Origin: JBFKAV01 sp041621405
GTDB taxonomy: Bacteria; Pseudomonadota; Alphaproteobacteria; Rhodobacterales; Rhodobacteraceae
Assembly (NCBI GenBank): GCA_041621405.1
Contig: JBFKAV010000036.1
Location: 1 to 25,063 of the forward strand
Length of the DNA stretch: 25,063 bases
Reading direction: 5' to 3'
Shown here: positions 6,227 through 13,585 of the stretch, one piece after another
How positions within the stretch are numbered: the stretch's first letter is position 1
How the letters are laid out: each line of letters starts with the position of its first letter
The notes under the pieces: generated by a model
What the model saw: only the letters and a program-made list of their open reading frames with translations
Told to the model about the DNA's origin: nothing
The model's database searches: none
Translations under genes and position numbers: made by a program

Positions 6227-7294
6227 ATGGCGAAGGAGATCGCCGAGCAGCCCACCGTGGTAGGAAACGCGATCGCGCACTACCTCTCCGCCGATGGCAG
6301 CGCGCTCAAGCTCCCTGCCACAGTCAATTTCAAGGACTTCGAACGCGTCGTCATGGTCGCCTGCGGCACCGCCTTCTACGCCTGCCTCACCGCCAAATAC
6401 TGGTTCGAGCAGATCGCGGGCCTGCCGGTCGAGGTCGATATTGCCTCCGAGTTCCGCTACCGCGAGCCGCCGGTGCCCGCCAACACCGCCGCGATCTTCG
6501 TCAGCCAGTCGGGCGAGACGGCCGACACGCTCGCGGCGCTGCGCTACATGGCGGGCAAGGCGCGCCGGGTGCTGTCGGTGGTCAACGTCGCCGAAAGCTC
6601 GATCGCGCGGGAAAGCGACCTCGTCCTGCCGATCCTCGCCGGCGTGGAGATCGGCGTGGCCTCGACCAAAGCCTTCACCTGCCAGCTGACCGTGCTCGCG
6701 CTCCTGGCACTGAAGGCCGCCGAGGACCGCGGCCGGCTCGGCCCGGAGGAGCTCAAGGCCTGGCTCGCCGAGCTTCGCGCGCTGCCCGGGCTGCTCAACC
6801 AGGCGCTCGGCAAGGGCGACGAGATCGCCGCCATCGCCGAACAGCTCTCCGAGGCGCGCGACGTGCTCTTCCTGGGCCGCGGCCCGATGTATCCCCTCGC
6901 CCTGGAGGGTGCGCTGAAACTAAAGGAAATCAGTTACATCCACGCCGAAGGTTACGCATCGGGTGAACTCAAGCACGGGCCGATTGCGCTCGTCGATCCC
7001 ACCGTGCCCGTCGTGGTGATGGCCCCCCGCGACGCGCTCTTTGAGAAGACCGTGTCGAACATGCAGGAAGTGATGGCCCGCCACGGCAGGGTTCTGTTGA
7101 TGTCCGACGCCAAGGGCGCCAAGGCCGCCGGCGACGGCATCTGGGCAAAAATCACGATGCCCGCATGCCCCGCCTTCCTCGCCCCCATCCTCTACGCCAT
7201 CCCGGCCCAGCTCCTCGCCTATCACGCCGCCATCGCCAAGGGCACCGACGTCGACCAGCCGCGGAACCTGGCGAAGTCGGTCACGGTGGAATGA
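6227..7294 (+). CDS. glmS: GlmS C-terminal half: double-SIS isomerase domain
   Basis: The first ATG after the amber codon, 18 nt downstream, opens 355 residues holding both sugar-isomerase (SIS) modules. Module 1 has VMVACGTAFYAC, FVSQSGETADTL and ASTKAFTCQL, which bind fructose-6-P. Module 2 has FLGRGPMYPLALEGALKLKE, then IHAEGYASGELKHGP and the C-terminal DQPRNLAKSVTVE. The family's isolated isomerase domain folds by itself. Restart here looks weak: the nearest purine run (GAGTAGGG) is about 16 nt away, too far for a good ribosome site. Restart would also drop eight linker residues, including GGYKHF. The stop overlaps the next gene's start (ATGA). Confidence 0.75.
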   Translation: MAKEIAEQPTVVGNAIAHYLSADGSALKLPATVNFKDFERVVMVACGTAFYACLTAKYWFEQIAGLPVEVDIASEFRYREPPVPANTAAIFVSQSGETADTLAALRYMAGKARRVLSVVNVAESSIARESDLVLPILAGVEIGVASTKAFTCQLTVLALLALKAAEDRGRLGPEELKAWLAELRALPGLLNQALGKGDEIAAIAEQLSEARDVLFLGRGPMYPLALEGALKLKEISYIHAEGYASGELKHGPIALVDPTVPVVVMAPRDALFEKTVSNMQEVMARHGRVLLMSDAKGAKAAGDGIWAKITMPACPAFLAPILYAIPAQLLAYHAAIAKGTDVDQPRNLAKSVTVE

Positions 7295-7974
7295 CGGCCG
7301 CCGAGGCGCTGGCCGCGCTCGAAGCCAGGGCCCGCCCCGGCAAGGCCGCGGAAATGGCCGCCTACCACAAGGCCCCGCGCCGGTATCTCGGCGTCGCGAA
7401 CCCGGATATCGACGAACTCGCAAAGGCTTGGCGGCAGAAACTCACGCTGGGGGAGCGGCTGGAGCTCGCCCGGGCGCTCTGGGAAACCGATGTTCACGAG
7501 GCCCGCATCGCCGCCGCCAAGCTGCTCACCCAGGCCCGCATCCGCCCCGACGCGGAGGTCTGGGGCCTGATCGCCTCGTGGGTGCCCGATCTCGACGCCT
7601 GGGCCATCGCCGACCACGCGTCGATCGCCGGGCAGAAGCGCCTCGTCGCCGACCCCGCGCGCCTCGACGGGGTCGAGCGCTGGCTCGACCACCCGAGCTT
7701 CTGGGCCCGCCGCGCCGCGCTGGTGATGACCCTGCCCTGGACCCGCCAGAACCACCCCAGGCCGGAGGAGCTCGCGGTCCGCGACCGGGTCCTCGGCTGG
7801 TGCGCCCGGCTCGCGCCCGAGCGCGAATGGTTCCTCCAGAAGGCCGTCGCCTGGTGGCTCCGCGACCTCTCGAAGCACGATGCGCCCCGCGCCCGCGCCT
7901 GGCTTGCCGAGCATGGGCCGACGCTCAAGCCCTTCGCCCGCCGCGAGGCCGCCCGCCAGCTGCCGCCCGCCTGA
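7291..7974 (+). CDS. AlkD-like DNA alkylation repair protein (HEAT-like repeats)
   Basis: Predicted DNA glycosylase of the AlkD family, which removes 3- and 7-alkylpurines without base flipping; acts on DNA. The 227-residue, Trp- and Arg-rich, all-helical protein has YHKAPRRYLGVANPDIDELAKAW near residues 25-47, LARALWETDVHEARIAAAKLL near 59-79, and WARRAALVMTLPW and WFLQKAVAWWLRDLSKHDA further on, matching the HEAT-like repeat pattern of DNA alkylation repair enzymes. ATG 7291 overlaps the glmS stop by 3 nt (ATGA), so translation is coupled to glmS. The link to amino-sugar synthesis is positional only. Damage specificity cannot be read from the sequence. Confidence 0.85.
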   Translation: MTAAEALAALEARARPGKAAEMAAYHKAPRRYLGVANPDIDELAKAWRQKLTLGERLELARALWETDVHEARIAAAKLLTQARIRPDAEVWGLIASWVPDLDAWAIADHASIAGQKRLVADPARLDGVERWLDHPSFWARRAALVMTLPWTRQNHPRPEELAVRDRVLGWCARLAPEREWFLQKAVAWWLRDLSKHDAPRARAWLAEHGPTLKPFARREAARQLPPA

Positions 7975-8003
7975 TCTTCCCCGTTTCCAGATACCCTCGG
8001 GTG
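7975..8003 (+). repeat. Post-stop dispersed element, copy C (degenerate)
   Basis: Directly after the AlkD-like stop codon comes TCTTCCCCG, TTCCAGATACC and CTCGGGTG, the same series seen after tyrS (13530-13580) and after aidB (18201-18274, minus). This copy has one change in the TTCCAAATACC core and lacks the GC-rich hairpin. Confidence 0.5.
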
Positions 8004-8006
8004 AGC

Positions 8007-8067
8007 GCGAGGGAGTCGCCATTGGAGCGCCATTGGTCCGAGCGACATTGGCGACAAACTCCCTCGC
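8007..8067. repeat. Inverted repeat with inner CATTGG triplication, upstream of moaA
   Basis: Perfect 10-bp arms GCGAGGGAGT (8007-8016) and ACTCCCTCGC (8058-8067) enclose 41 nt that continue the pairing (CGCC 8017-8020 with GGCG 8050-8053 after a short bulge). The enclosed part has three direct copies of CATTGG at 8020, 8031 and 8046. It lies in the 145-bp gap before moaA and could be a folded RNA, a multi-site operator or a mobile repeat relic. No known riboswitch consensus was recognised. Confidence 0.55.
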
Positions 8068-8083
8068 TCCGCCCTCGATACCG

Positions 8084-8113
8084 CTTGCCCGGACCAAGCC
8101 CAAAGCCTACCTT
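8084..8113 (+). promoter_or_regulatory. Candidate moaA promoter
   Basis: CTTGCC (8084-8089), 18 nt, TACCTT (8108-8113). Transcription would begin at about 8120, the A of the moaA ATG, which fits the lack of any Shine-Dalgarno sequence before moaA. Weak -10 match; by eye only. Confidence 0.35.
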
Positions 8114-8119
8114 ACCCCC

Positions 8120-9124
8120 ATGACGGCACCGCTCATCGACCCCTTCCAGCGCGCGATCGAGTACCTGCGCGTCTCGGTCACCGACCGCTGCGACTTCCGC
8201 TGCGTCTACTGCATGTCGGAGAACATGACCTTCCTGCCCAAGAAGGAGCTCCTGACGCTGGAAGAGCTCGACCGGCTCACTTCCGCCTTCATCCACCTCG
8301 GCGTCCGGAAGCTCCGCGTCACCGGTGGCGAGCCGCTCGTCCGCCGCGACATCCTCACCTATTTTCGCGCCATGGCACGCCACCTCGAGACCGGCGCGCT
8401 GAACGAGCTGACGCTCACCACAAACGGCTCCCAGCTCGGCCGATTCGCCTCCGAGCTTGCCGCCATGGGCATCCGGCGGGTCAACGTCTCGCTCGACACG
8501 CTCGATCCGGCGAAGTTCCAGAGGATCACCCGCTGGGGCCGCTTCGGCCAGGTGATGGACGGCATCCGCGCCGCCCGGGCCGCCGGGCTCCGGGTCAAGA
8601 TCAACACCGTCGCGCTCAAGGGCGTGAACGAGGACGAGCTCTACCCGCTCGTCGAATGGTGCGCCGCCGAGGACCACGATCTCACCTTCATCGAGGTCAT
8701 GCCGATGGGCGACATGGGCGGCGAGGACCGGCTCGACCAGTACTGGAGCCTGAAGGACCTGCGCGCCCGGCTCGAAGAGCGCTACAGCCTCACCGACCTC
8801 GCCGAGCGCACCGGCGGCCCGGCGCGCTATGTCCGCCTCGAGGAGAGCGGGCAGAAGATCGGCTTCATCACGCCGCTCACCCACAATTTCTGCGAAAGCT
8901 GCAATCGGGTGCGGCTCACCTGCACCGGCGAGCTCTACATGTGCCTCGGCCAGGAGGACATGGCCGACCTCCGCGCACCCCTGCGCGCCTCTCCCGACGA
9001 CGCGCGGCTGGAAGACGCGATCCGCGCCGCAATCGCGCGGAAGCCCAAGGGCCACGACTTCGACTATTCGCGGCACAAGGTCGCCGGCCAGATGAGCCGG
9101 CACATGAGCCACACCGGCGGCTGA
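8120..9124 (+). CDS. moaA: GTP 3',8-cyclase MoaA (radical SAM, molybdenum cofactor synthesis)
   Basis: Converts GTP to 3',8-cyclo-dihydro-GTP, the first step of molybdopterin synthesis; cytosolic. The 334-residue protein has the radical-SAM cluster motif at Cys24, Cys28 and Cys31 (CDFRCVYC), the SAM-binding VTGGEPLVR, and the second cluster as CX2CX13C (CESC...LYMC) in the C-terminal domain. It ends in the conserved Gly-Gly tail (HTGG). ATG 8120 places RVSVTDRCDFRC at the usual position; the longer open frame from 7880 is not supported. No ribosome site is visible. No other moa or moe gene lies in the window. Two Fe-S clusters make it a plausible client of the Fe-S factors at 1053 and 2938. 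Confidence 0.97.
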   Translation: MTAPLIDPFQRAIEYLRVSVTDRCDFRCVYCMSENMTFLPKKELLTLEELDRLTSAFIHLGVRKLRVTGGEPLVRRDILTYFRAMARHLETGALNELTLTTNGSQLGRFASELAAMGIRRVNVSLDTLDPAKFQRITRWGRFGQVMDGIRAARAAGLRVKINTVALKGVNEDELYPLVEWCAAEDHDLTFIEVMPMGDMGGEDRLDQYWSLKDLRARLEERYSLTDLAERTGGPARYVRLEESGQKIGFITPLTHNFCESCNRVRLTCTGELYMCLGQEDMADLRAPLRASPDDARLEDAIRAAIARKPKGHDFDYSRHKVAGQMSRHMSHTGG

Positions 9125-9129
9125 GGCCG

Positions 9130-9609
9130 GTGGCGGCCGACCAGGGCACTGCCGACGCGATCATCGCCGCGCTCGGGCTCGCGCCGCATCCCGAGGGCGG
9201 CTGGTATGCCGAGACCTGGCGCGCCGAGGCGGCGCAGTGCGAGCGGCCCGCGGGCACGGCGATCTACTTCCTGCTCAAGTCCGGCGAGAGGAGCCACTGG
9301 CACCGGGTCGACGCCGCCGAGGTCTGGCTCTGGCACGCCGGCGCGCCCCTTGTCCTGGAGACCGCGGCGGCGGCCGAGGGCCCGGCCCGATCGCGGCTCC
9401 TCGGCCCTGACCTCGCCCGGGGCGAACGCCCGCAAGCCGTGGTCCCCGCCCATCATTGGCAGGCCGCCCGTTCTACCGGCGCCTTCACGCTGGTCTCCTG
9501 CGTCGTCGCGCCGGGCTTTTCCTTCCAGGGCTTCGAGCTCGCGCCGAAGGGCTTCGAAATCCTCCCTGCCCGGGGCGGCCAGGAGGGGCCCGGCTCTCAG
9601 AACCGGTAG
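9130..9609 (+). CDS. DUF985 cupin-fold protein
   Basis: Function unknown; predicted small cytosolic cupin. The protein has 159 residues from GTG 9130, 5 nt after the moaA stop. Conserved DUF985 segments are visible: LGLAPHPEGGWYAETWR near the N-terminus, TAIYFLLKSGERSHWHRVDAAEVW in the first cupin strands, VVPAHHWQAA, and CVVAPGFSFQGFELA near the end. The HWHR and AHHW histidines could bind metal, but a full cupin ligand set was not confirmed. The start choice rests on position and frame; no strong ribosome site is evident, and coupling to moaA is likely. It ends with TAG overlapping the convergent exported-protein gene by 13 bp. Confidence 0.85.
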   Translation: MAADQGTADAIIAALGLAPHPEGGWYAETWRAEAAQCERPAGTAIYFLLKSGERSHWHRVDAAEVWLWHAGAPLVLETAAAAEGPARSRLLGPDLARGERPQAVVPAHHWQAARSTGAFTLVSCVVAPGFSFQGFELAPKGFEILPARGGQEGPGSQNR

Positions 9610-10046
9610 CGCCTGTTCGGCACGTCGATGTCGAACGCCACGTCTCCGTTCGGGACCGCGGCATTGGTGCGCGCGCAATTCGCCGTGGCCCCGCCGAGGT
9701 CTCGTTTCCGGTTCACCCGCGCAAAGAAGGTCAGGTCCTCGAGGATCGGTTCACCATTCATCGTGAACTTTGTGTCGCGGAGCACCTGCTGCTCCGTCGA
9801 GCGGGTGTAGGCGTCGGTGAACGCACCAACCCCACAGAGTTCGAGCCGGCCATCGACCGCAATGAACCGCGCCTTGAAGTGGTAGCCTCCCGGCAGGCCG
9901 GGCCAGTTCACGTACCCCTCGCCGAAACTCCCGTCGACCGAGATCTGCCGCGTAATCTCCTGAGCCTCGGCCACGGCTGCCGGCCCGATCCCAAGAAAAA
10001 TGGCGGCCGCCATGGCAACCGCCCGAACCCGCTCGGCGAAGCGCAT
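9597..10046 (-). CDS. Small exported protein of unknown function
   Basis: Not recognised. The 149-residue product begins with a Sec-type signal peptide: Arg-containing start (MRFAERVR), hydrophobic core AVAMAAAIFLGIGPAAV and likely cleavage after AEA near residue 28. The mature part of about 120 residues is beta-rich in appearance, with two cysteines (LELCGVG, TANCAR) that could form a periplasmic disulfide. A GFSEGY-like stretch (GSFGEGYVNWPG) and the C-terminal PNRRYRF are the most distinctive pieces. ATG 10046-10044 has a good AGGGAGGG ribosome site. Codon use is similar to its neighbours but slightly less GC-rich. It overlaps the cupin gene tail to tail by 13 bp. It may be a lineage-restricted periplasmic protein. 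Confidence 0.75.
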   Translation of the reverse strand: MRFAERVRAVAMAAAIFLGIGPAAVAEAQEITRQISVDGSFGEGYVNWPGLPGGYHFKARFIAVDGRLELCGVGAFTDAYTRSTEQQVLRDTKFTMNGEPILEDLTFFARVNRKRDLGGATANCARTNAAVPNGDVAFDIDVPNRRYRF

Positions 10047-10190
10047 CTTGACCCTCCCTGGGAAGCACTCGTCCGGAACGGACGCTAGGGCCTCTCCATA
10101 CCCTCAGCAAGCGATTCGAGGGCCGCCGGGACATGGTCTTCCGCCGCAGCTTCGGATAACACGGCGCGGCAGGCAGCGGGGGCAAGGAGA

Positions 10191-11129
10191 ATGACGGAAA
10201 GGCCCGTAAACGCAGCCGGAGGCACTGCCGACGGCGACACGCTGCCGGGACTGATCTTCGCGCTCACCGCCTACCTGCTCTGGGGCTTCCTGCCGCTCTA
10301 CATGAAGGCGCTGGCGCATGTCCCGACGCCGGAGATCATCGCCCACCGCGTGCTCTGGTCGCTGCCGGTGGCCGGCGCCGTGCTGATCGCCGTCCGCCGC
10401 ACCGCCGAGCTCCGCGCCGCGCTCGGCAACCCCCGGATGCTCGCCCAGGCCGCGCTCACCGCCGCGCTGGTCTCGGTCAACTGGGGGATCTACGTCTGGG
10501 CGATCTCCACCGGCCGCGCGCTCGACGCCGCGCTCGGCTACTACATCAACCCCCTGTTCAGCGTCGCCCTCGGTGCGCTCCTCCTCGGCGAACGCCTGAG
10601 TCCCGCGCAGCGCCTCGCCATCGCGCTGGCCGCTGGCGCCGTGGCGCTCCTGACCTGGGAGGCCGGCACCCTGCCCTGGGTCGCGCTCATGCTCACGTTC
10701 AGCTGGGGCTTCTACGCCTTCTTCCGCAAGACCCTGCCGATCGGCCCGAACCAAGGCTTCTTCCTCGAGATCCTGCTTCTCACGCCGATCGCCCTTGGCT
10801 ACGTGCTGTGGCTGGAAGCCGACGGCACCAGCCATTTCCTCGCCGGCATCGCCGCCGACAGCTGGCTGCTCTTCGGCTGCGGCCTCGTCACCGCCGGGCC
10901 GCTCATCTCCTACGCCAACGGCGCCAAGCGGCTCAGGCTCTCGTCGATCGGCATGATGCAGTACATCGCGCCCACGATGATCTTCCTCATCGCCGTCTTC
11001 GTCTTCCGCGAGCCGTTCTCGGGCCTCAAGCTCGCCGCCTTCGCGCTGATCTGGGCGGCGGTCGCGCTCTACATCGCGGCGATGCTGCGCGCCGCCCGCG
11101 CCCGGGCGCAGGTGGTCACGGCCAGCTGA
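10191..11129 (+). CDS. rarD: RarD-type permease (EamA/DMT superfamily)
   Basis: Integral inner-membrane transporter of the drug/metabolite superfamily; the substrate of RarD proteins is not established. The 312-residue protein has about ten hydrophobic helices in two EamA repeats. RarD signatures include AYLLWGFLPLYMKAL near residue 27, EIIAHRVLWSLP near 48, NWGIYVWAISTGRALDAALG with YYINPL following, FSWGFYAFFRK in the middle, and GPLISYANGAKRLRLSSIG and MMQYIAPT near residue 245-265. ATG 10191 has a GGCAAGGAGA ribosome site just upstream. The gene ends overlapping the convergent anmK by 14 bp. No regulatory partner is adjacent. Confidence 0.93.
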   Translation: MTERPVNAAGGTADGDTLPGLIFALTAYLLWGFLPLYMKALAHVPTPEIIAHRVLWSLPVAGAVLIAVRRTAELRAALGNPRMLAQAALTAALVSVNWGIYVWAISTGRALDAALGYYINPLFSVALGALLLGERLSPAQRLAIALAAGAVALLTWEAGTLPWVALMLTFSWGFYAFFRKTLPIGPNQGFFLEILLLTPIALGYVLWLEADGTSHFLAGIAADSWLLFGCGLVTAGPLISYANGAKRLRLSSIGMMQYIAPTMIFLIAVFVFREPFSGLKLAAFALIWAAVALYIAAMLRAARARAQVVTAS

Positions 11130-12207
11130 TCCGCCCGCCCCGGGTCGGCGCCGGAACGCCGGTCGTGCCCGGTGCCGAAAGCGGCAGCGAGCGCGCCACC
11201 CGCGCGGCGAGGAAGGCGAAGGCCTCGGCCTCTAGCATGTCACCGTCGAAGCCGGCCACCTCGATCGGCGCGACGTCAATGCCGAGGCCATCGCGAAGCA
11301 TCCGCATCATCGTGGCGTTGAGCCGCCCGCCGCCGCTGACATAGAGCCGCGTGGGCGGGGCCGGGAAATGCGCGGCCCCCGCCGCCACCGCCGCCGCGGC
11401 CGCCGCCGTCAGCGTCGCCGCCGCATCGGTATCCGAAAGCGCGGCCACCGCCTCCGCCAGCCCCGGAAACGCACCCCGGTCGAGCGATTTCGGCGGCCGG
11501 CGGGCGAAATAGGGATCGGCGAGGAACCTTTCGATCACCGCCTTCTCCACCCGGCCAGCCGCGGCCAGCGCCCCACCCTCGTCGCGCGGGGCATCCCGGC
11601 GGGCCTGCATCAGATCGTCGATCGGCGCGTTGGCCGGTCCGGTGTCGAATGCCAGAACCGCGCCGTCCGCCTCCGGCGCGTCCTTCGAGGGATCGGCCCA
11701 GGTAAGGTTGCCGACGCCGCCGAGGTTGAGAAAGGCCACCGGCCCCTGACCGAGCTCGCGCGCGAGCGCGAAATGGAAGAACGGCGCAAGCGGCGCCCCC
11801 TCGCCGCCGGCGGCGACGTCGGCCGAGCGGAAATCCCACGCCACCGGCAGCCCGAGCGCCCGCGCGAGCCGCGCCCCGTCGCCCGCCTGGTGCGTGCCGC
11901 GCCCTCCCGGCGCGTGCGCCACGGTCTGGCCGTGGAAGCCGACCAGCGCCGCGCCCTTGATGTCGGACAGAAGCTCGGCATGGGCGGCCTCGACCACCGA
12001 AGCGGCCTCCGCCACCCCGGCCTCGCCCGGCCAGCGCCCCAGCGCGCCCCGCAGGACCTCGCGCTCGGCGGGCGCATAGGGCCGGTAGCCGCGCGCCCCG
12101 CGCTCGAGGACGCGCTCGCCATCGGTCAGGACCATCGCCGCGTCGACCCCGTCCATCGAGGTCCCCGACATCGCGCCAAGGCACCATTCCGGACCGTCCT
12201 CGAACAT
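11116..12207 (-). CDS. anmK: Anhydro-N-acetylmuramic acid kinase
   Basis: Opens the anhydro ring of anhMurNAc and phosphorylates it to MurNAc-6-P, recycling cell-wall fragments; cytosolic. Motifs: CLGAMSGTSMDGVDAAM at the N-terminus (phosphate-binding loop), VGFHGQTVAHAP, FLNLGGVGNLTW, FDTGPANAPIDDLM (catalytic Asp region) and LYVSGGGRLNATMM near the C-terminus. I chose the ATG at 12207-12205 (363 residues) because AAGGA lies a few bases upstream and family members start just before the MSGTS motif; the frame also opens at 12240, with no ribosome site, adding 11 residues. It is divergent from tyrS. Together with GlmU and GlmS it puts three amino-sugar/cell-wall enzymes in this window, but in separate operons. 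Confidence 0.93.
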   Translation of the reverse strand: MFEDGPEWCLGAMSGTSMDGVDAAMVLTDGERVLERGARGYRPYAPAEREVLRGALGRWPGEAGVAEAASVVEAAHAELLSDIKGAALVGFHGQTVAHAPGGRGTHQAGDGARLARALGLPVAWDFRSADVAAGGEGAPLAPFFHFALARELGQGPVAFLNLGGVGNLTWADPSKDAPEADGAVLAFDTGPANAPIDDLMQARRDAPRDEGGALAAAGRVEKAVIERFLADPYFARRPPKSLDRGAFPGLAEAVAALSDTDAAATLTAAAAAAVAAGAAHFPAPPTRLYVSGGGRLNATMMRMLRDGLGIDVAPIEVAGFDGDMLEAEAFAFLAARVARSLPLSAPGTTGVPAPTRGGRISWP

Positions 12208-12268
12208 CCCTTTTCCTTGCCCCGCTTCGCCGCTATGCATCGCGGGGCCGAGAATGGACCAAGCCCAA

Positions 12269-13522
12269 ATGACCTACCACCCGAAATCCGACTTCGTCCG
12301 CGTGATGCAGGAGCGCGGATTTCTGGCTGACTGCACCGACCTTCAAGGCCTCGACGAGGCCTGCCGCAAGGGCGCGGTTCCGGGATATATCGGCTTCGAC
12401 GCGACCGCCCCCTCGCTCCATGTCGGCTCGCTGATCCAGATCATGATGCTCAGGTGGCTGCAGAAGACCGGCAGCAAGCCGATCGTGCTGATGGGCGGCG
12501 GCACCACCAAGGTCGGCGACCCTTCGGGCCGCGACACCGAGCGCTCGCTGCTGACGCCGGATCAGATCGACGAGAACATCCACGGCATCAAGCGGGTCTT
12601 CGCGGGCTACGTCAGCTTCGGCACCGGCACGGCCGACGCGATCCTCGTCAACAACGCCGAGTGGCTCGACAAGCTCAACTACATCGAGTTCCTGCGCGAC
12701 ATCGGCCGGCATTTCTCGATCAACCGGATGCTCGCGTTCGAGAGCGTGAAGACAAGGCTCGACCGCGAGCAGTCGCTGTCGTTCCTAGAGTTCAACTACA
12801 TGATCCTGCAGGCCTACGACTTCCTCGAGCTGCACCGCCGCTACGGCTGCCTGCTGCAGATGGGCGGCTCCGACCAGTGGGGCAACATCGTCAACGGCAT
12901 CGACCTGACGCGCCGGGTGATGGACCACGAGGTCTTCGGGCTGACCTCGCCGCTCTTGACCACGTCGGACGGCAAGAAGATGGGCAAGACCGCCGGCGGC
13001 GCGGTCTGGCTCAACCCCGACATGCTCTCGCCTTACGAGTTCTGGCAGTTCTGGCGCAACGCCACCGACGCCGACGTGGGCCGGTTCCTCAAGCTCTACA
13101 CCGAGCTTCCGGTCGAGGACTGCGGGCGCCTCGGGCGCCTAGGCGGCTCGGAGATCAACGAGGCGAAGATCGTGCTCGCAAACGAGGCGACGACGCTGGC
13201 GCATGGCCGCGAGGCGGCCCAGGCCGCCGAGGCGACGGCGCGCGAGGTCTTCGAGAAGGGCGGCATCGGCGAGGAGCTGCCGACGCTGGAACTGACGAAG
13301 GAAGAGGTTGCGGACGGCATCTCGCTCGCCCAGCTCTTCCTGCGCTCGGGCCTGGCCAAGACCGGCAAGGACGCCAAGCGGCTGATCTCCGAAGGCGGCG
13401 CCCGGGTCGACGACGCCCCGGCGACCGATCCCGGCCAGATGTTCGACGCCGCCCGCCTCGCCCAGCCGGTGAAGCTCACCGCCGGCAAGAAGCGGCACGC
13501 GCTCGTCACCCTGGCGGACTGA
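12269..13522 (+). CDS. tyrS: Tyrosyl-tRNA synthetase
   Basis: Charges tRNA-Tyr with tyrosine; cytosolic class I synthetase, normally a dimer. The catalytic domain has GYIGFDATAPSLHVGSL with the HIGH-like HVG, the tyrosine-binding YMILQAYDF and QMGGSDQWGNI, and the KMSKS loop as KMGKT. The C-terminal S4 RNA-binding domain appears as AKTGKDAKRLISEGGARVDD. The start at ATG 12269 gives 417 residues beginning MTYHPKSDF, as in related proteins; an in-frame ATG at 12254 would add five residues and cannot be excluded, as neither has a strong ribosome site. The post-stop element at 13530-13580 probably terminates the transcript. Confidence 0.96.
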   Translation: MTYHPKSDFVRVMQERGFLADCTDLQGLDEACRKGAVPGYIGFDATAPSLHVGSLIQIMMLRWLQKTGSKPIVLMGGGTTKVGDPSGRDTERSLLTPDQIDENIHGIKRVFAGYVSFGTGTADAILVNNAEWLDKLNYIEFLRDIGRHFSINRMLAFESVKTRLDREQSLSFLEFNYMILQAYDFLELHRRYGCLLQMGGSDQWGNIVNGIDLTRRVMDHEVFGLTSPLLTTSDGKKMGKTAGGAVWLNPDMLSPYEFWQFWRNATDADVGRFLKLYTELPVEDCGRLGRLGGSEINEAKIVLANEATTLAHGREAAQAAEATAREVFEKGGIGEELPTLELTKEEVADGISLAQLFLRSGLAKTGKDAKRLISEGGARVDDAPATDPGQMFDAARLAQPVKLTAGKKRHALVTLAD

Positions 13523-13529
13523 CGCCCCC

Positions 13530-13580
13530 CTCTTCCTCTTGTTCCAAATACCTCGGGGGTCCGGGGGCAGAGCCCCCGGC
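13530..13580 (+). repeat. Post-stop dispersed element, copy A
   Basis: Begins 7 nt after the tyrS stop: CTCTTCCTCTTG, TTCCAAATACC, TCGGGGG, then a hairpin. Shares the core and orientation relative to the upstream gene with copies at 7975-8003 and 18201-18274. Confidence 0.65.
13561..13579 (+). terminator. GC-rich hairpin after tyrS
   Basis: Stem CCGGGGGC (13561-13568), loop AGA, stem GCCCCCGG (13572-13579): eight perfect G-C pairs. There is no T tract, so it may work as a bidirectional block or RNA-stabilising end rather than a classical intrinsic terminator. It lies between the convergent tyrS and DUF3179 genes. Confidence 0.5.
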
Positions 13581-13585
13581 CTTGC

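Larger units (their letters stand above)
5474..7294 (+). pseudogene. glmS: glmS, full-length gene interrupted by one in-frame amber codon
   Basis: Glucosamine-6-phosphate synthase (fructose-6-P + Gln to GlcN-6-P + Glu), the committing step of UDP-GlcNAc synthesis. Read through, the gene would encode 606 residues, normal for the family, with every conserved segment present from MCGIIGVLG to the invariant C-terminal DQPRNLAKSVTVE. A single TAG at 6206-6208 (codon 245) breaks it; the frame is open on both sides with no shift. The family usually has Lys there (AAG), one base away. It is typed as a pseudogene because it cannot be translated as one chain without suppression. GlmS is normally essential without external amino sugar, so a sequencing error, a recent mutation, a suppressor tRNA or two working half-proteins are all possible. 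The halves are described separately. Confidence 0.85.

Noticed and set aside
7975..8119. Molybdenum cofactor riboswitch upstream of moaA
   Set aside because: A stem is present, but I could not match conserved positions of the Moco motif; left as an unexplained structure.
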